This document shows positions 33,201 to 43,565 of a stretch of 64,000 bases of DNA, piece by piece. Where the stretch lies: contig BDDD01005057.1 in the NCBI GenBank assembly GCA_001972305.1, positions 1-64,000 of the forward strand. The letters run 5' to 3'. The DNA comes from Cephalotus follicularis. Lineage: Eukaryota > Streptophyta > Magnoliopsida > Oxalidales > Cephalotaceae. The notes under the pieces are model-generated. The model was given only the letters and a program-made list of their open reading frames with translations. It had not been told where the DNA came from and did no database searches. The translations under genes and the position numbers were made by a program. The first letter of the stretch is position 1; every line of letters starts with the position of its first letter.

Positions 33201-34634
33201 CACAGTACCTCCAATAACTGAGGCAGATCCTGCTGCAGTATGCTTATTCAAGGCATACACTCTTCCTTGCACAGTGGGTGCTGATCCCATCGGTTGTTTC
33301 CCATGGTCTCCTCATCCTGAGCTGGTGCTAGGACGACCCTGTCGTTGCTGTCCAGTATTACGATTGGATTGGGAACCTCCCTGTGAAGGAGTTGCACTAT
33401 GTCCTGATTGATTACTGTAGCCATGTCTTCCGTAAGGACATTATGCAACCTTATGATCTGTAGCTCTGCAGACCATACAATTTCCAGCCTTGCACAAGCA
33501 ATCATCAGAGGCATGGTTCGTACGCTGACAATATATGCACGGTTCATAAGAAGCCTGACTGCCAGACTTTGCAAGTATGGATTCACCCTTCTATGGTGAC
33601 AGCAACCCTTAATCCCTTCCTCGAGAGCCACGACCTCTCCTTCTTTGTTGTCTCCCAGACCTAGAAGAACCCACTGGATTGCCAGCACTACCTGAGGATC
33701 CACTCTCACTGGGGCTACTGTTGTACCTCGATCTCTGAGATTTGTTGCTACCACCAGAGCTTCTACCAGATTGTCCACTTGGAGATTCTGATCTCTTATC
33801 TCTGGCCCGGATCCTCGGTCTCTCTATCTCATTAGTCACAGCTTCAATGTCTCTGGCTTGGCTAGACACCTCGAAGAGAGATCTCAATCGGAGAGGTACC
33901 AGACGCTGTCTGATTTCGGGTTTGAGGCCAACAAGAAACTTCTTGGCCTTCCTGGTTTCCGTGTCGACCATGTGGGGAGATACTCTTCCCAGTTCAACAA
34001 ATTTAGCCTCGTACTGGACTACTGTCATATCGCCCTGGGCTATGTTAAGAAATTCGGCTTCTCCTCTGTCTACTTAGGCCTTGGGATAATATTGTTCATT
34101 AAATTCTTCTTTAAATTTATACCACGTTCTGACTATCCCCGACCGTTTCCATGTATCATCAATCATTTTCCACCAGTGATCTGCTTTGCCCTGCAACATA
34201 TATGTGGCGAAGAGTATTTTGTGAGAATCAGAACACTCCAATGTAGTGAAAATATTCTAAATTTGCATTATCTATCTCTCAGCTGCTACAACATCTGCAT
34301 CTCCGGTGAACACTGGGGGATTCAGTCTTAAAAACATGACTAAAGGATCCTCTAGGCGTGAGGGTTGGTCAACCGATCTTCTTGTCGTCATAGAATGCCT
34401 AAGAGGTCTCGTTGCCGAAGGTTGTTCAGGTGCTTCAGCTGCACGTCTATCCGGTCTGGCAGCTAAGGTCTGTTCTAATGTAGTAGCATGACGCTGCATG
34501 AATTCACTCATCTGGGCCATCATTGCCCGCATTCTTCTCATTAGGCCCCTAGATTCCCGTTGATTAGGAGCTGCAACTTCTGTCTCTTGGGCTGCATTTG
34601 TTTCTTCTGCACCTCTCATTGATCTAGTATGTCT
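33201..34634 (-). pseudogene. gag: B gag (downstream part)
   Basis: Gypsy gag similarity on the minus strand: FLRLNPPVFTGDADV near 34310, MTVVQYEAKFVELGRVSPHM near 34000, then a Ser/Arg/Gly-rich tail. A decayed knuckle region lies near 33470-33560. The first codons of this gag lie on the far side of K, at about 40811-40864. The element is broken. Confidence 0.8.
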
Positions 34635-35180
34635 TATAGGAAGTCTAGAGGGGGGGTGAATAGGCTTATAAAAAATAACTAACAAAAATGCCACAATTAA
34701 TTAAAATAACACAAACACACAATTGCGGAAATGTAAAGAGTGTAGGGTTAAGAGAATTTGCACATGGATGTATAGTGGTTCGGCAAACCGCCTACGTCCA
34801 CTCCCCAAGGCCTCCCCTTGAGTATTTCACTAGGTATGCCCCAATCCGTGCTTGAAACTCCAACCGAGCTTCAACAACCTTCGCTCCAACCAACCGAATT
34901 ACAAATATGCTCCAACCGAGCAATACAAGAGACAACCTCTCTTGTATGTGTGAAAGTAATAGTTTGAAGGTTACAAATTCGTAGGAATTTGTTTTACAAT
35001 ATAGCTCACTTTGAACAAAGCTTCATGTGTATAGGAAATGTAAAACTAAAGCTTTGTAATGTGTAGGATTGCTTTGGATTGATCTCTTTTGATGTTTGAA
35101 AGCTTTGGGATTGCACTTCAGATGACTAGAATGAATGCTCAATATGATTGCAAGAGTTATCCCCAAGAATGCTTCACTTT

Positions 35181-35190
35181 GGCCTTTATA
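35181..35190 (-). promoter_or_regulatory. TATA box of K 3' LTR
   Basis: TATAAAGGCC on the minus strand immediately downstream of the motif array. The identical site in the 5' LTR is at 40079-40088. Confidence 0.65.
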
Positions 35191-35231
35191 CTTGTGCTCC
35201 AACGGATCTATTTTTCAAGCCTGTTACAAAT

Positions 35232-35745
35232 CCAGTTCGCTGGATTTATACGGCAGTCAGCTGGATTGATGGCGCGTATATTTGAATATAGCCGTTGGTG
35301 GTGGTCCGTCGGCTAGATCCTCTAGGCAGTCGACTGGTGGAGCTGGCAGTCGACTGGTTGCTCTGTTCCAGTCGGCTGTTGAGCTGAAATTGGAGTTTCC
35401 AAATGCTACTGCCTGAATTTGCACAATTGAAAACAGTTGGCTGGATTCACTGGCAGTCGACTGGACCCCCTGGCAGTGGACTGGTCCCTTGCTTCAGTTG
35501 GCTGGATTGGGTGTTAAAAAGATACAGAAGCTTCTGCCTGAAATGTGCACCCATGGCAGTCGACTGGTGTCCTGCGGCAGTCGGCTGTCTTGGCCAGGCA
35601 GTCGACTGGAGCCCTGTGGCAGTCGACTGGATTGGTGTTCCTGCAAATTTTGAGTTTGGTTGAAGGACCAGTCGGCTACACAACCCTTGGTAGTCGACTA
35701 CACAACCTTGGGCAGTCGACTGGATTGCTTGCCAGTCGGTTGGAT
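35232..35745 (-). repeat. CAGTCGRCTG array in K 3' LTR (U3)
   Basis: About 18 copies of CAGTCGACTG or CAGTCGGCTG and decayed forms (CAGTTGGCTG, CAGTGGACTG, CAGTCAGCTG), irregularly spaced. All lie between the LTR start and the TATA box in the LTR's orientation. Confidence 0.92.
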
Positions 35746-35907
35746 TGCCCTGTACCTGCAGAAATGTTCTTGGCACAACTTTGGACATAAAATCAAGTGA
35801 GTATATGAAGTTATAACTCAAGGAATTATGCATACAAGTAATCTACGTTTGTTAATCATCAAAGTAACATATGTTAATGCAATTAATCGGGGTGGCAAAG
35901 GCCAACA

Positions 35908-36233
35908 ATCTCCCCCTTTTTGATGATTGACAAAACATGCATATTTTGCATAAATTCTTGACAAACTTGACCATTTTTAGTTCAGAGTCCAATTTTATCA
36001 ATTTTGGCTTATCCAAAGCATATGTCATATCAAAATATACTTGCTCAATGCAAGATTACAACTCATCTCACCAATATGCAATGTTGTCCCCCAAATGCAA
36101 CTTCAATTTTGCAAACTTTAAATTTTTAAGCAATGTGGAATGCAAAATAATATTTCTCCCCCTTTTTGTCAAACAACAAAAAAGGAATGGAAGCTCCCCC
36201 TCAATCATAGCATGGATTGAACAGCTCCCCCTC
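35908..36233 (-). other. K polypurine tract and upstream PPT-like repeats
   Basis: AAAAAGGGGGAGAT abuts the 3' LTR (35908-35921). Similar AAAAAGGGGGAGAA lies at 36152-36165, and TGAGGGGGAGC occurs at 36193-36203 and 36223-36233. Multiple PPT-like copies before the 3' LTR are, as I recall, a known Sirevirus trait. Confidence 0.75.
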
Positions 36234-36501
36234 AACATATGAATTCAAATTCAATTTTATCAATAAGGTTAATGCAATAAGAGAAACCGTATACAATCAC
36301 ATAGTAAACAAGATTAAAGCAATAATATGAAACACATTGTAATTCCATAAAACATTAAAGATCAAATGCATATTGTCATTAAATACTTAAAAACCATTAA
36401 GTACATCAACCAACACATTGTCTTTTACAATTCGAAAACATCGAAAGACATTACATAGGCAAAGTTTGAAAATATAAAAACACATGAGATGCAAATGTAG
36501 C

Positions 36502-37653
36502 TCAAGAGGGAGGAGGGTGCTGGGGAAAAGCATTTTGAAACATCTCAAGGAGATTGGTTTGGCCACGAAGGATGTCGGCTTGACCTTGAAGAATATTGGC
36601 TTGACCTTGGCTGAACTGGTTCATTTTCCCTTTAAGATATTCGATGTCGGCTTGGGCAAGATCCATCCTAGCCTGAAGTGACTCAAGGGTAGGCCTGCTG
36701 CTGCTGCTTGCGCCAACATTTGGACGCATCTCAAACTGCTGAGGATAGTCCTCATCATAATCCTCATCATCCCCTCCTCTTACATTAACTTGCTCTCTTC
36801 TTTGCTCTCTACCCCTGCCTTGTAACTTGACCCACTCACCATCCTCAAATATAATGTTACACAGTCTAAGCCCTGCCTTATTCACCAACTGCTTATGGGA
36901 AGGTTTAATAATTTGCTCATCATCAGGTATATCAATGTTAAGTGATGCAAGGACAACCATAATGATCCTACTGAGAAGCATAGGATAAGGTGTGTGATTT
37001 GGTCGAGATAACAGGTGGTTGGCAATAAGATAAGGAAGGTTAATTGGAGTTCCATTCTTGACACATGCAACGAATTTAAGGTCTCGCTCTGAAGGGAGGG
37101 TGTGCGAGCCTTCTCTTGGGAGGAATGTGTTTGTTACAAGTAGAAGAATGATCCTAGAGGCAATAGGTAAATGACCACTAGTCACATTCATGCGAGGATT
37201 GACATTTGGTTGGTCTAAACAAATTCCTAGGGCCTCCGTTTTTCCAATATCATTGAAATGAGTAATTCCCTCATTAGGAATTCCTAAGGTTTCGGCTATC
37301 AAATCAGGAGTAATTGATATAGGAGTGCCTAAAACAAAGGAATTTGCAATACAAGTGGTGGAGGACTCTAAATTAGCATAAAACAACTTAACTAATCTAG
37401 GGTATATTACATGAGATGAGCAAAGGTATTCAAACCACCCCATTCCTTCCAACCATGTTATCACAACAACAAGATTGCTAATTAACACATCCCTAGCTAA
37501 CCATTTCTCAAAATGTAGCTTAACGGAGCTAAAAACGGAATTGTACCTCATCTCTTTCTCTTTCGAGAGAAAGAGGTCGTTGTCGAAGTCAAGTGCAGCT
37601 TATGAACCCCTTGGTTGCCTAGAAGCGATGTGCTTTTGTCTCTTAGGTCCCAT
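36502..37653 (-). pseudogene. Accessory ORF of K ('putative plant transposon protein' type)
   Basis: Homologous to the G accessory ORF. Similarity starts at ATG 37653 and a long clean stretch of about 350 codons ends at 36502. The globular part contains WLEGMGWFEYL, YPRLVKLFYANLE, ETLGIPNEG and LLLVTNTFLPREGSH. It is followed by a basic stretch (GRGREQRREQ), an acidic stretch (GGDDEDYDEDY), a Ser run and a C-terminal heptad-like repeat (QGQANILQGQADILRGQ) that may form a coiled coil. No catalytic residues or membrane segment are seen. It lies between the RNase H part and the PPT, the Sirevirus env-like slot. It may act as a DNA- or chromatin-binding protein; this is inference. The full copy is not intact. 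Confidence 0.68.
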
Positions 37654-37762
37654 TTGATGATTGCAGGTTGAAATTTGAGAGAGAGAGATATTTGGGCGTT
37701 TTAAAAAGTTGAGAGAAGTGAAATATGCAGGAGAAAGTCGGGTATAAAACCCTGATTATCGC
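37654..37762 (-). promoter_or_regulatory. CT-rich leader and TATA-like stretch before K accessory ORF
   Basis: On the minus strand this runs from GGTTTTATACCC through a pyrimidine-rich stretch with CTCTCTCTCTC to the ATG at 37653. It looks like a small plant promoter and 5' UTR. G has a similar CT-rich leader at 1006-1115. This supports, but does not show, an internal promoter. Confidence 0.45.
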
Positions 37763-37765
37763 GCG

Positions 37766-37841
37766 TCCAGTCGACTGGCCCACTAATGGCAGTCGACTGG
37801 ATGGCAGACAGTCGACTGGACAATTTGTCCAGTCGGCTGTT
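37766..37841 (-). repeat. CAGTCGACTG cluster upstream of accessory ORF in K
   Basis: Four copies (three CAGTCGACTG, one CAGTCGGCTG) about 20-25 bp apart, just upstream of the leader of the accessory ORF. This is the same layout as G at 1118-1330. Confidence 0.9.
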
Positions 37842-37902
37842 TTCTGTAAAAATGAAAAATGCAGAAAATTGCCTATCCAATTGATTTGCAAACCTTTGGT
37901 TA

Positions 37903-37968
37903 ACTATTATGGACTAATAGTAACCTAGGTACATGAGCTAATTTGTGTTATTGAGTTGAAAACTCAAT
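37903..37968 (-). other. Paired hairpins between RNase H and accessory ORF (K)
   Basis: Stems ACTATTA/TAATAGT (37903-37921) and ATTGAGT/ACTCAAT (37950-37968), each with 5-nt loops. They have the same order and spacing as in G (1374-1439). Confidence 0.6.
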
Positions 37969-38054
37969 GTTTAAATGCATGATGATCTTTGAAAACATTT
38001 TTCAATCAATTCAATCAAAAATCAATAAAGCATCCCAATTTCACATGTATAGAG

Positions 38055-39476
38055 TTAGGAAGGATTTTGCATACCTAGCTCTCTCCGCAAAGTGCAGAAT
38101 CTTTCATTGTCCAGCGGCTTCGTGAATATATCTGCAACTTGGTTCAAAGTGTCAATATATTCAAGGAAAATATCACCCTTTTCAACATGATCTCTAAGAA
38201 AATGATGTCTAATTTCAATATGCTTAGACTTAGAGTGTTGAACGAGATTTCTACTCAAATTTATAGCACTAGTATTATCACATTTTATACATACATTGCT
38301 AATGCTAATTCCGAAGTCACAAAGTTGTTGCTTAAGCCACAAGACTTGTGCACAACAACTTCCGGCCGCTGCATATTCGACTTCGGTGGTAGAAAGAGCT
38401 ACACTATTTTGTTTCTTGGAAAACCAAGACACTAAAGAATTTCCTAGAAATTGGCAAGTGCCACTAGTGCTCTTTCTATCTAACTTGCAACCACCATAGT
38501 CGGCATCGGAATAAGCATGCAAATTAAACAATGAATCATGCGAATAAAACAATCCTAATAATGGTGTGTATGCAAGATATCTAAAGATTCGCTTAACCAC
38601 GGTTAAGTGAGATTCTTTAGGTGAGGATTGATACCTAGCACAAAGACATACACTAAACATTATGTCCGGTCTACTAGCGGTAAGGTAAAGTAGAGATCCT
38701 ATCATGCTTCTATAGAGTTTTTGATCTACCTCTTTACCATTCTCAACCTTGTCAAGTTTGGTAGTAATGCTCATAGGTGTCTTGCAAGGCTTTGAGAGTT
38801 CCATTTCAAATCTTTTGAGTAGATCCTTGGTGTATTTGGATTGGTTCATGAAGGTTCCTTCATTTCCTTGTTTGATTTGAAATCCAAGGAAATACTTGAG
38901 TTCTCCCATCATACTCATCTCGAATTCACCTTGCATAGTGTTAGCAAACTCAACACAAAGAGAATCGTTAGTAGAACCAAATATAATGTCATCAACATAA
39001 ATTTGAACAATGAGAATATCATTATGTTTAGTTTTAACAAAAAGTGTTTTATCAACTAAACCTCTTTTGAAATCATTTTTCAAGAGAAATTTTGAAAGTC
39101 TTTCATACCAAGCTCTTGGTGCATGCTTTAAACCATAAAGTGCTTTAGATAGTTTAAAAACATGATCGGGAAAATGCACATTTTCAAAACCCGGAGGTTG
39201 TTTAACATAAACTTCCTCATTTATTATGCCATTTAAAAATGCACTTTTAACATCCATTTGATGCAATTTAAAACCTTTAAAACAAGCGAAATTTAGCTTC
39301 ATAGGGGTGTGAGGGCCATTTTTTACACTAAGCCAATTCCTAAAGTCTCTAGACTTAAGGTATATCTCCATACGGCTTTTCCAATATGGAAAATCGTCAC
39401 CACTAAAGAAAGGAACCTTAAATTCGGAGACATCGTCATTGAGTCGGGATTGGTTGTTCATGCTAGTTGAGGCCAT
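38055..39476 (-). pseudogene. K gag N-terminal, RT and RNase H parts
   Basis: The frame begins MASTSMNNQSRLNDDVSEF, followed by FSGDDFPYWKSRMEIYL, the usual copia gag start. The RT part has MDVKSAFLNG, VKQPPGFE, LYGLKHAPRAWYERLS and the YVDDIIFGS active-site motif. The RNase H part has YSDADYGGCKLDRKSTSG, ALSTTEVEYAAAG and KHIEIRHHFLRDHVEKG, and ends IFTKPLD near 38120. These are Sirevirus-like copia motifs. RT and RNase H make cDNA. The element lacks its other pol domains, so this is a fossil of a deletion derivative. Confidence 0.88.
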
Positions 39477-39520
39477 GATCTTAACTCAAGATGTTAATCT
39501 TAATAGTATGAGCAACCCTC

Positions 39521-39531
39521 TCTGATACCAA
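39521..39531 (-). other. K primer binding site
   Basis: TGGTATCAGAG-type site on the minus strand, 1-2 nt inside the 5' LTR end at 39533. Confidence 0.9.
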
Positions 39532-39532
39532 T

Positions 39533-40805
39533 TATAGGAAGTCTAGAGGGGGGGTGAATAGACTTATAAAAAATAACTAACAAAAATGCCACAATTAATT
39601 AAAATAACACAAACACACAATTACGGAAATGTAAAGAGTGTAGGGTTAAGAGAATTTGCACACGGATGTATAGTGGTTCGGCAAACCGCCTACGTCCACT
39701 CCCCAAGGCCTCCCCTTGAGTATTTCACTAGGTATGCCCCAATCCGGGCTTGAAACTCCAACCGAGCTTCAACAACCTTCTTTCCAACCAAGCGAATTAC
39801 AAATATGCTCCAACTGAGCAATACAAGAGACAACCTCTCTTGTATGTGTGAAAGTAATAGTTTGAAGGTTACAAATTCGTAGGAATTTGTTTTACAATAT
39901 AGCTCACTTTGAACAAAGCTTCAAGTGTATAGGAAATGTAAAACTAAAGCTTTGTAATGTGTAGGATTGCTTTGGATTGATCTCTTTTGATGTTTGAAAG
40001 CTTTGGGATTGCATTTGAGATGACTAGAATGAATGTTCAATATGATTGCAAGAGTTATCCCCAAGAATGCTTCACTTTGGCCTTTATACTTGTGCTCCAA
40101 CGGATCTATTTTTCAAGCCTGTTACAAATCCAGTCGGCTGGATTTATACGGCAGTCAACTGGATTAATGTTGCGTATATTTGAATATAGCCATTGGTGGT
40201 GGTCAGTCGGCTGGATCCTCTACACAGTCGACTGGTGGAGCTGGCAGTCGACTGGTTGCTCTGTTCCAGTCGGTTGTTGAGCTAAAATTGGAGTTTCCAA
40301 ATGCTACTGCCTGAATTTGCACAATTGAAAACAGTCGGCTGGATTCACTGGCAGTCGACTGGACCCCCTAGCAGTTGACTGGTCCCCTGCTTCAGTCGGC
40401 TGGATTGGGTGTTAAAAAGATACAGAAGCTTCTGCCTGAAATGTGCACCCATGGCAGTCGACTGGTGTCCTGTGACAGTCGGCTGTCTTGGCCAGGCAGT
40501 CGACTGGAGCCCTGTGGCAGTCGATTGGATTGGTGTTCCTGCAAATTCTGAGTTTGGTTGAAGGACCAGTCGGCTACACAACCCTTGGCAGTGGACTACA
40601 CAACCTTGGGCAGTCGACTGGATTGCTTGCCAGTCGGCTGGATTGCCCTGTACCTGCAGAAATGTTCTTGGCACAACTTTGGACATAAAATCAAGTGAGT
40701 ATATGAAGTTATAACTCAAGGAATTATGCATACAAGTAATCTACGTTTGTTAATCATCAAAATAACACATGTTAATGCAATTAATCGGGGTGGCAAAGAC
40801 CAACA
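39533..40805 (-). repeat. K 5' LTR (1273 bp)
   Basis: Same length as the 3' LTR and about 97% identical by eye. The motif array is at 40128-40660 and the TATA box at 40079-40088. The right end TGTTGGTC (minus strand) adjoins target duplication TGTCT. Confidence 0.95.
40128..40660 (-). repeat. CAGTCGRCTG array in K 5' LTR (U3)
   Basis: About 18 copies. Several sites intact here are decayed in the 3' LTR and the reverse, e.g. CAGTCGGCTG near 40131 against a changed form near 35233. Confidence 0.92.
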
Positions 40806-40810
40806 TGTCT

Positions 40811-40864
40811 AGTCGACGGTTCGGTTCTTGCTCCTCGTGCAGTTCCGCTTCTACTACCGTCCAT
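40811..40864 (-). pseudogene. gag: B gag, first codons beyond K
   Basis: On the minus strand ATG at 40864 begins MDGSSRSGTARG, the start of B's gag, interrupted by K's insertion at 40806-40810. It is given as a fossil part only. Confidence 0.7.
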
Positions 40865-40975
40865 TTCCGCTTCTATATAATGACAAAAGAGTTAATATCC
40901 AAGTGTTTATCCGTATGCAATTATCCTTAGAAGCCAAGGACTCCTTACTGGTGTACCCAGCATAGGAGAACCGCG

Positions 40976-40987
40976 GCCCTGATACCA
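40976..40987 (-). other. B primer binding site
   Basis: TGGTATCAGGGC on the minus strand, 4 nt from the 5' LTR end. It is one base off the usual initiator Met-tRNA match. Confidence 0.8.
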
Positions 40988-41628
40988 AGACTGTAACGCC
41001 CCAAACCCCAAGAAAATCCCCAAGGCTTGACACGCTACCAACAGTGACATTTAATAAATTGCAAGAAAATTTAAAACATTTAAATCAACATAATAGTGCA
41101 TGCGGAAAACCAAAAATTAAAGTTGAATTTTTCGTGCATAAGTCCAGTTCGTACAATAATTAAATGATTGCTCTGCCACAAACCAGCAGGTCATAAATAC
41201 ATCACTTTATAGAACTTCGAGGTCGCCGAACTGCATCTGGAGGAGGAGACTTACCCTGGTTTAGTCTTCGGATCGCTGCGAAGCTACACATGTACCTGAT
41301 ACATTACATTAAATGTGCAATGGGTCAGTAACCACTGGTTGTGTAGGAACCCCTACCCATGCATATGTGGAATACAATGCAGCAGATGTATAAATATGTA
41401 TGCAATGCGAGATGCATCAAAGAACAGTACCATACATTAATTCAGTCACTATCACTAACAGTTAATTATTAACCATCATTGAAAATCCTTCCGCGGCATC
41501 CCACTTGGGGAGGAGCGGTAACGCACTCCGGACGTTAAAGGCGGAGAAGCCAGGAGGAAAATATTACACATTTTCAGTAATCGTCATTCAGTACACAATA
41601 CAAGAACATTAACCATAAGATTCAGTGT

Positions 41629-41799
41629 GGCTCATCTCGGTCGGTGATCAGTCGGCTCATCTCAATTGGTGATCCGATGGCTCATCTCGGTCGGTGATCC
41701 ATCAGGCTATCTCAGTTATCCACCAGGCTCATCTCGAAAATAGCCTTGCCGGCTCATCTCAGTTGGTGATCCCGTAGTCTCATCTCAACCGGTGATCAG
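41629..41799. repeat. GGCTCATCTCGGTYGGTGATC array in B LTR
   Basis: About seven degenerate units of roughly 22-30 bp sharing GGCTCATCTC and GGTGATC. Confidence 0.88.
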
Positions 41800-42452
41800 G
41801 CAGAGTACAGTGTATTAACATTCACTAGCAGTACATTGCTACGTTGACATTTATAACATTTTATTAACATTTATCATGGGGTCTATTATCATTTAAGCCA
41901 TATTTCTCTCCTAAACCATAATATGTTATATTAATATAAGTCCACATTTCACTTCATCTACTCATATCATGGTGAGTATCACACCTAGTCCAGGCCCAAG
42001 CCCACGACGCACGCGCAACTTGGCAAGCCCAGGAGCTGGATTCTCCATATTGAAGGGCCAGAACAATTGAAAGGATGAGTTTGGCGCAAAGTTACAAACA
42101 CCCCCGTTTCATTTCATGCAAAGATCGCGCAAGGCTGCACTGGCGCTTCTCCTCTCCTTCCCGTCCTCCTACGCGTGCGAGGAGAACTTTGCCCATTACT
42201 CCTCACACCCAGCGCGCATGGCGACTTGACACGTAGCTCCACGGCGCATCATCGTGTCATGTCACCTCGTCATTCTCAAGGGTCAGTAAGGAGCTCAGTA
42301 TGGTAGCCATGGCACCTCGGGCAAGCATGTGACACATGCAAGGGGACAGTGGATGTCCTCGGCGCCTGGGGTGCCCAAGCACGACTTCTCTGGCGCACGG
42401 AGTGCCCAGCCCGGCACCTTGGCTCTTGTCCCCGCAGCACCTTGGCTCCTCG

Positions 42453-42668
42453 GGCATTTCACCTCTGGCATTCACCCCTGGCGTTCTCCTCTGGCATTTC
42501 ACCCCTGGCGTTCTCCTCTGGCATTCCACCCCTGGCATTATCCTCTGGCATTTTCCCCCTGGCGTTCTCCTTTGGCATTTCACCCCTGTGTTCTCCTCTG
42601 GCATTCCACCCCTGGCGTTCTCCTTTGGCATTCCACCCCTGGCATTCTCCTCTGGCATTTTTCCCCTG
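42453..42668. repeat. CTGGCATTCCACCCCTGGCGTTCTC array in B LTR
   Basis: About eight units alternating CTGGCATTYCACCC and CTGGCGTTCTCCT, period near 27 bp. The truncated 3' LTR begins within its own copy of this array (28273-28385). Confidence 0.9.
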
Positions 42669-43553
42669 GAGTTTGGAGGATGGAGCAATGCAAAGGACAG
42701 TGGATGTCCTCTACGCTTGCGTCCTTGGGCGTTCACAGAAAACGGAATGCGTGTAGAGGATGAAGGCGTCCTCTGCCCTGGCACCTTGTAAGTCCTTACG
42801 GTGGGAGCTCGGCACCGTTGCATGCACAGGTAGCCCGCAGTGCACAATGAGAAGCTAGACCCAGCATGCTCAGCAGCGTGTCCATAGTGCGTAATAGTGG
42901 CGTCTTGCACAAAGGAAGCAGCACGTCCGCACCTCTGGCGAATGGCGATAGCACCTCAGGCACATAGCAGCGACTCCTCGGTGCACCACAGGGGCACCTT
43001 AGCACATGGAAGTGGTGCCTCAGAGCATAGCGGTGGGAACGTGGCACGCCGGTTGCTGGGTTTGGACGCATGGCGTGCATGCTCTGTTCCACTTCTTCTC
43101 AACGAAATATGCTTACATATGTATATATATATATTCCTATTATGCCAGTAGCCGACGTTTACATGATATAAAATTATTATGCACAGGCAGTCATCATTAA
43201 CATATATACTCATGCATTCACTCGTTGCATATAACCAACATCAAGACAAACATAACAACACTAAGTAAAGGCATAAGCTCTGAGTAGGAAGAAGTTCCTA
43301 CCTCAATCCTCTGGTTACAATGTGTTTCCCCCTTGCTCAGCAAAAATCCTTAACTGCTCCTCCGACTTCGCTGCTCCTCAGTTCAACAGTTACAAATTCC
43401 CTTGCTTTCAGAGTGTCTCTTGCATATCTTTCCAAAGCTGAGAGTGAGGGATTATATAGGAGAGGAGGAGGGAGACAAGAATTCTCCAGATCTCCTTCAT
43501 CTCTTGTCTTTTCCCTCTCATTTTTTCAGCAACCGTGCCCCACTAACCATCTT

Positions 43554-43565
43554 CCCTTTATATAG
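43554..43565 (-). promoter_or_regulatory. TATA box of B 5' LTR
   Basis: CTATATAAAGGG on the minus strand. The equivalent in the 3' LTR is near 29549-29561. Confidence 0.6.

Larger units (their letters stand above)
34635..35907 (-). repeat. K 3' LTR (1273 bp)
   Basis: On the minus strand it starts TGTTGGCC and ends CTTCCTATA, so the ends are TG...TA rather than TG...CA. The CAGTCGACTG array (35232-35745) lies upstream of TATAAAGGCC (35181-35190). No gene is seen. Confidence 0.95.
34635..40805 (-). mobile_element. K: Ty1/copia Sirevirus-like element, non-autonomous
   Basis: Complete termini: 5' LTR 39533-40805 and 3' LTR 34635-35907, both 1273 bp. PBS is at 39521-39531 and PPT at 35908-35921. 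A 5 bp target duplication TGTCT lies at 34630-34634 and 40806-40810, so K inserted into the gag of B. The interior has gag N-terminal, RT and RNase H parts and an accessory ORF, but no zinc knuckle, protease or integrase. It must have moved with help from a full element or lost these parts later. LTRs differ by about 3% by eye, so it is roughly a million years old at a generic rate. Confidence 0.95.

Noticed and set aside
42329-42791. Three overlapping open frames of 135-151 codons rich in Pro, Ser, Leu and Ala
   Set aside because: They all follow the 27 bp tandem array in B's LTR and exist in all three plus frames and on the minus strand.
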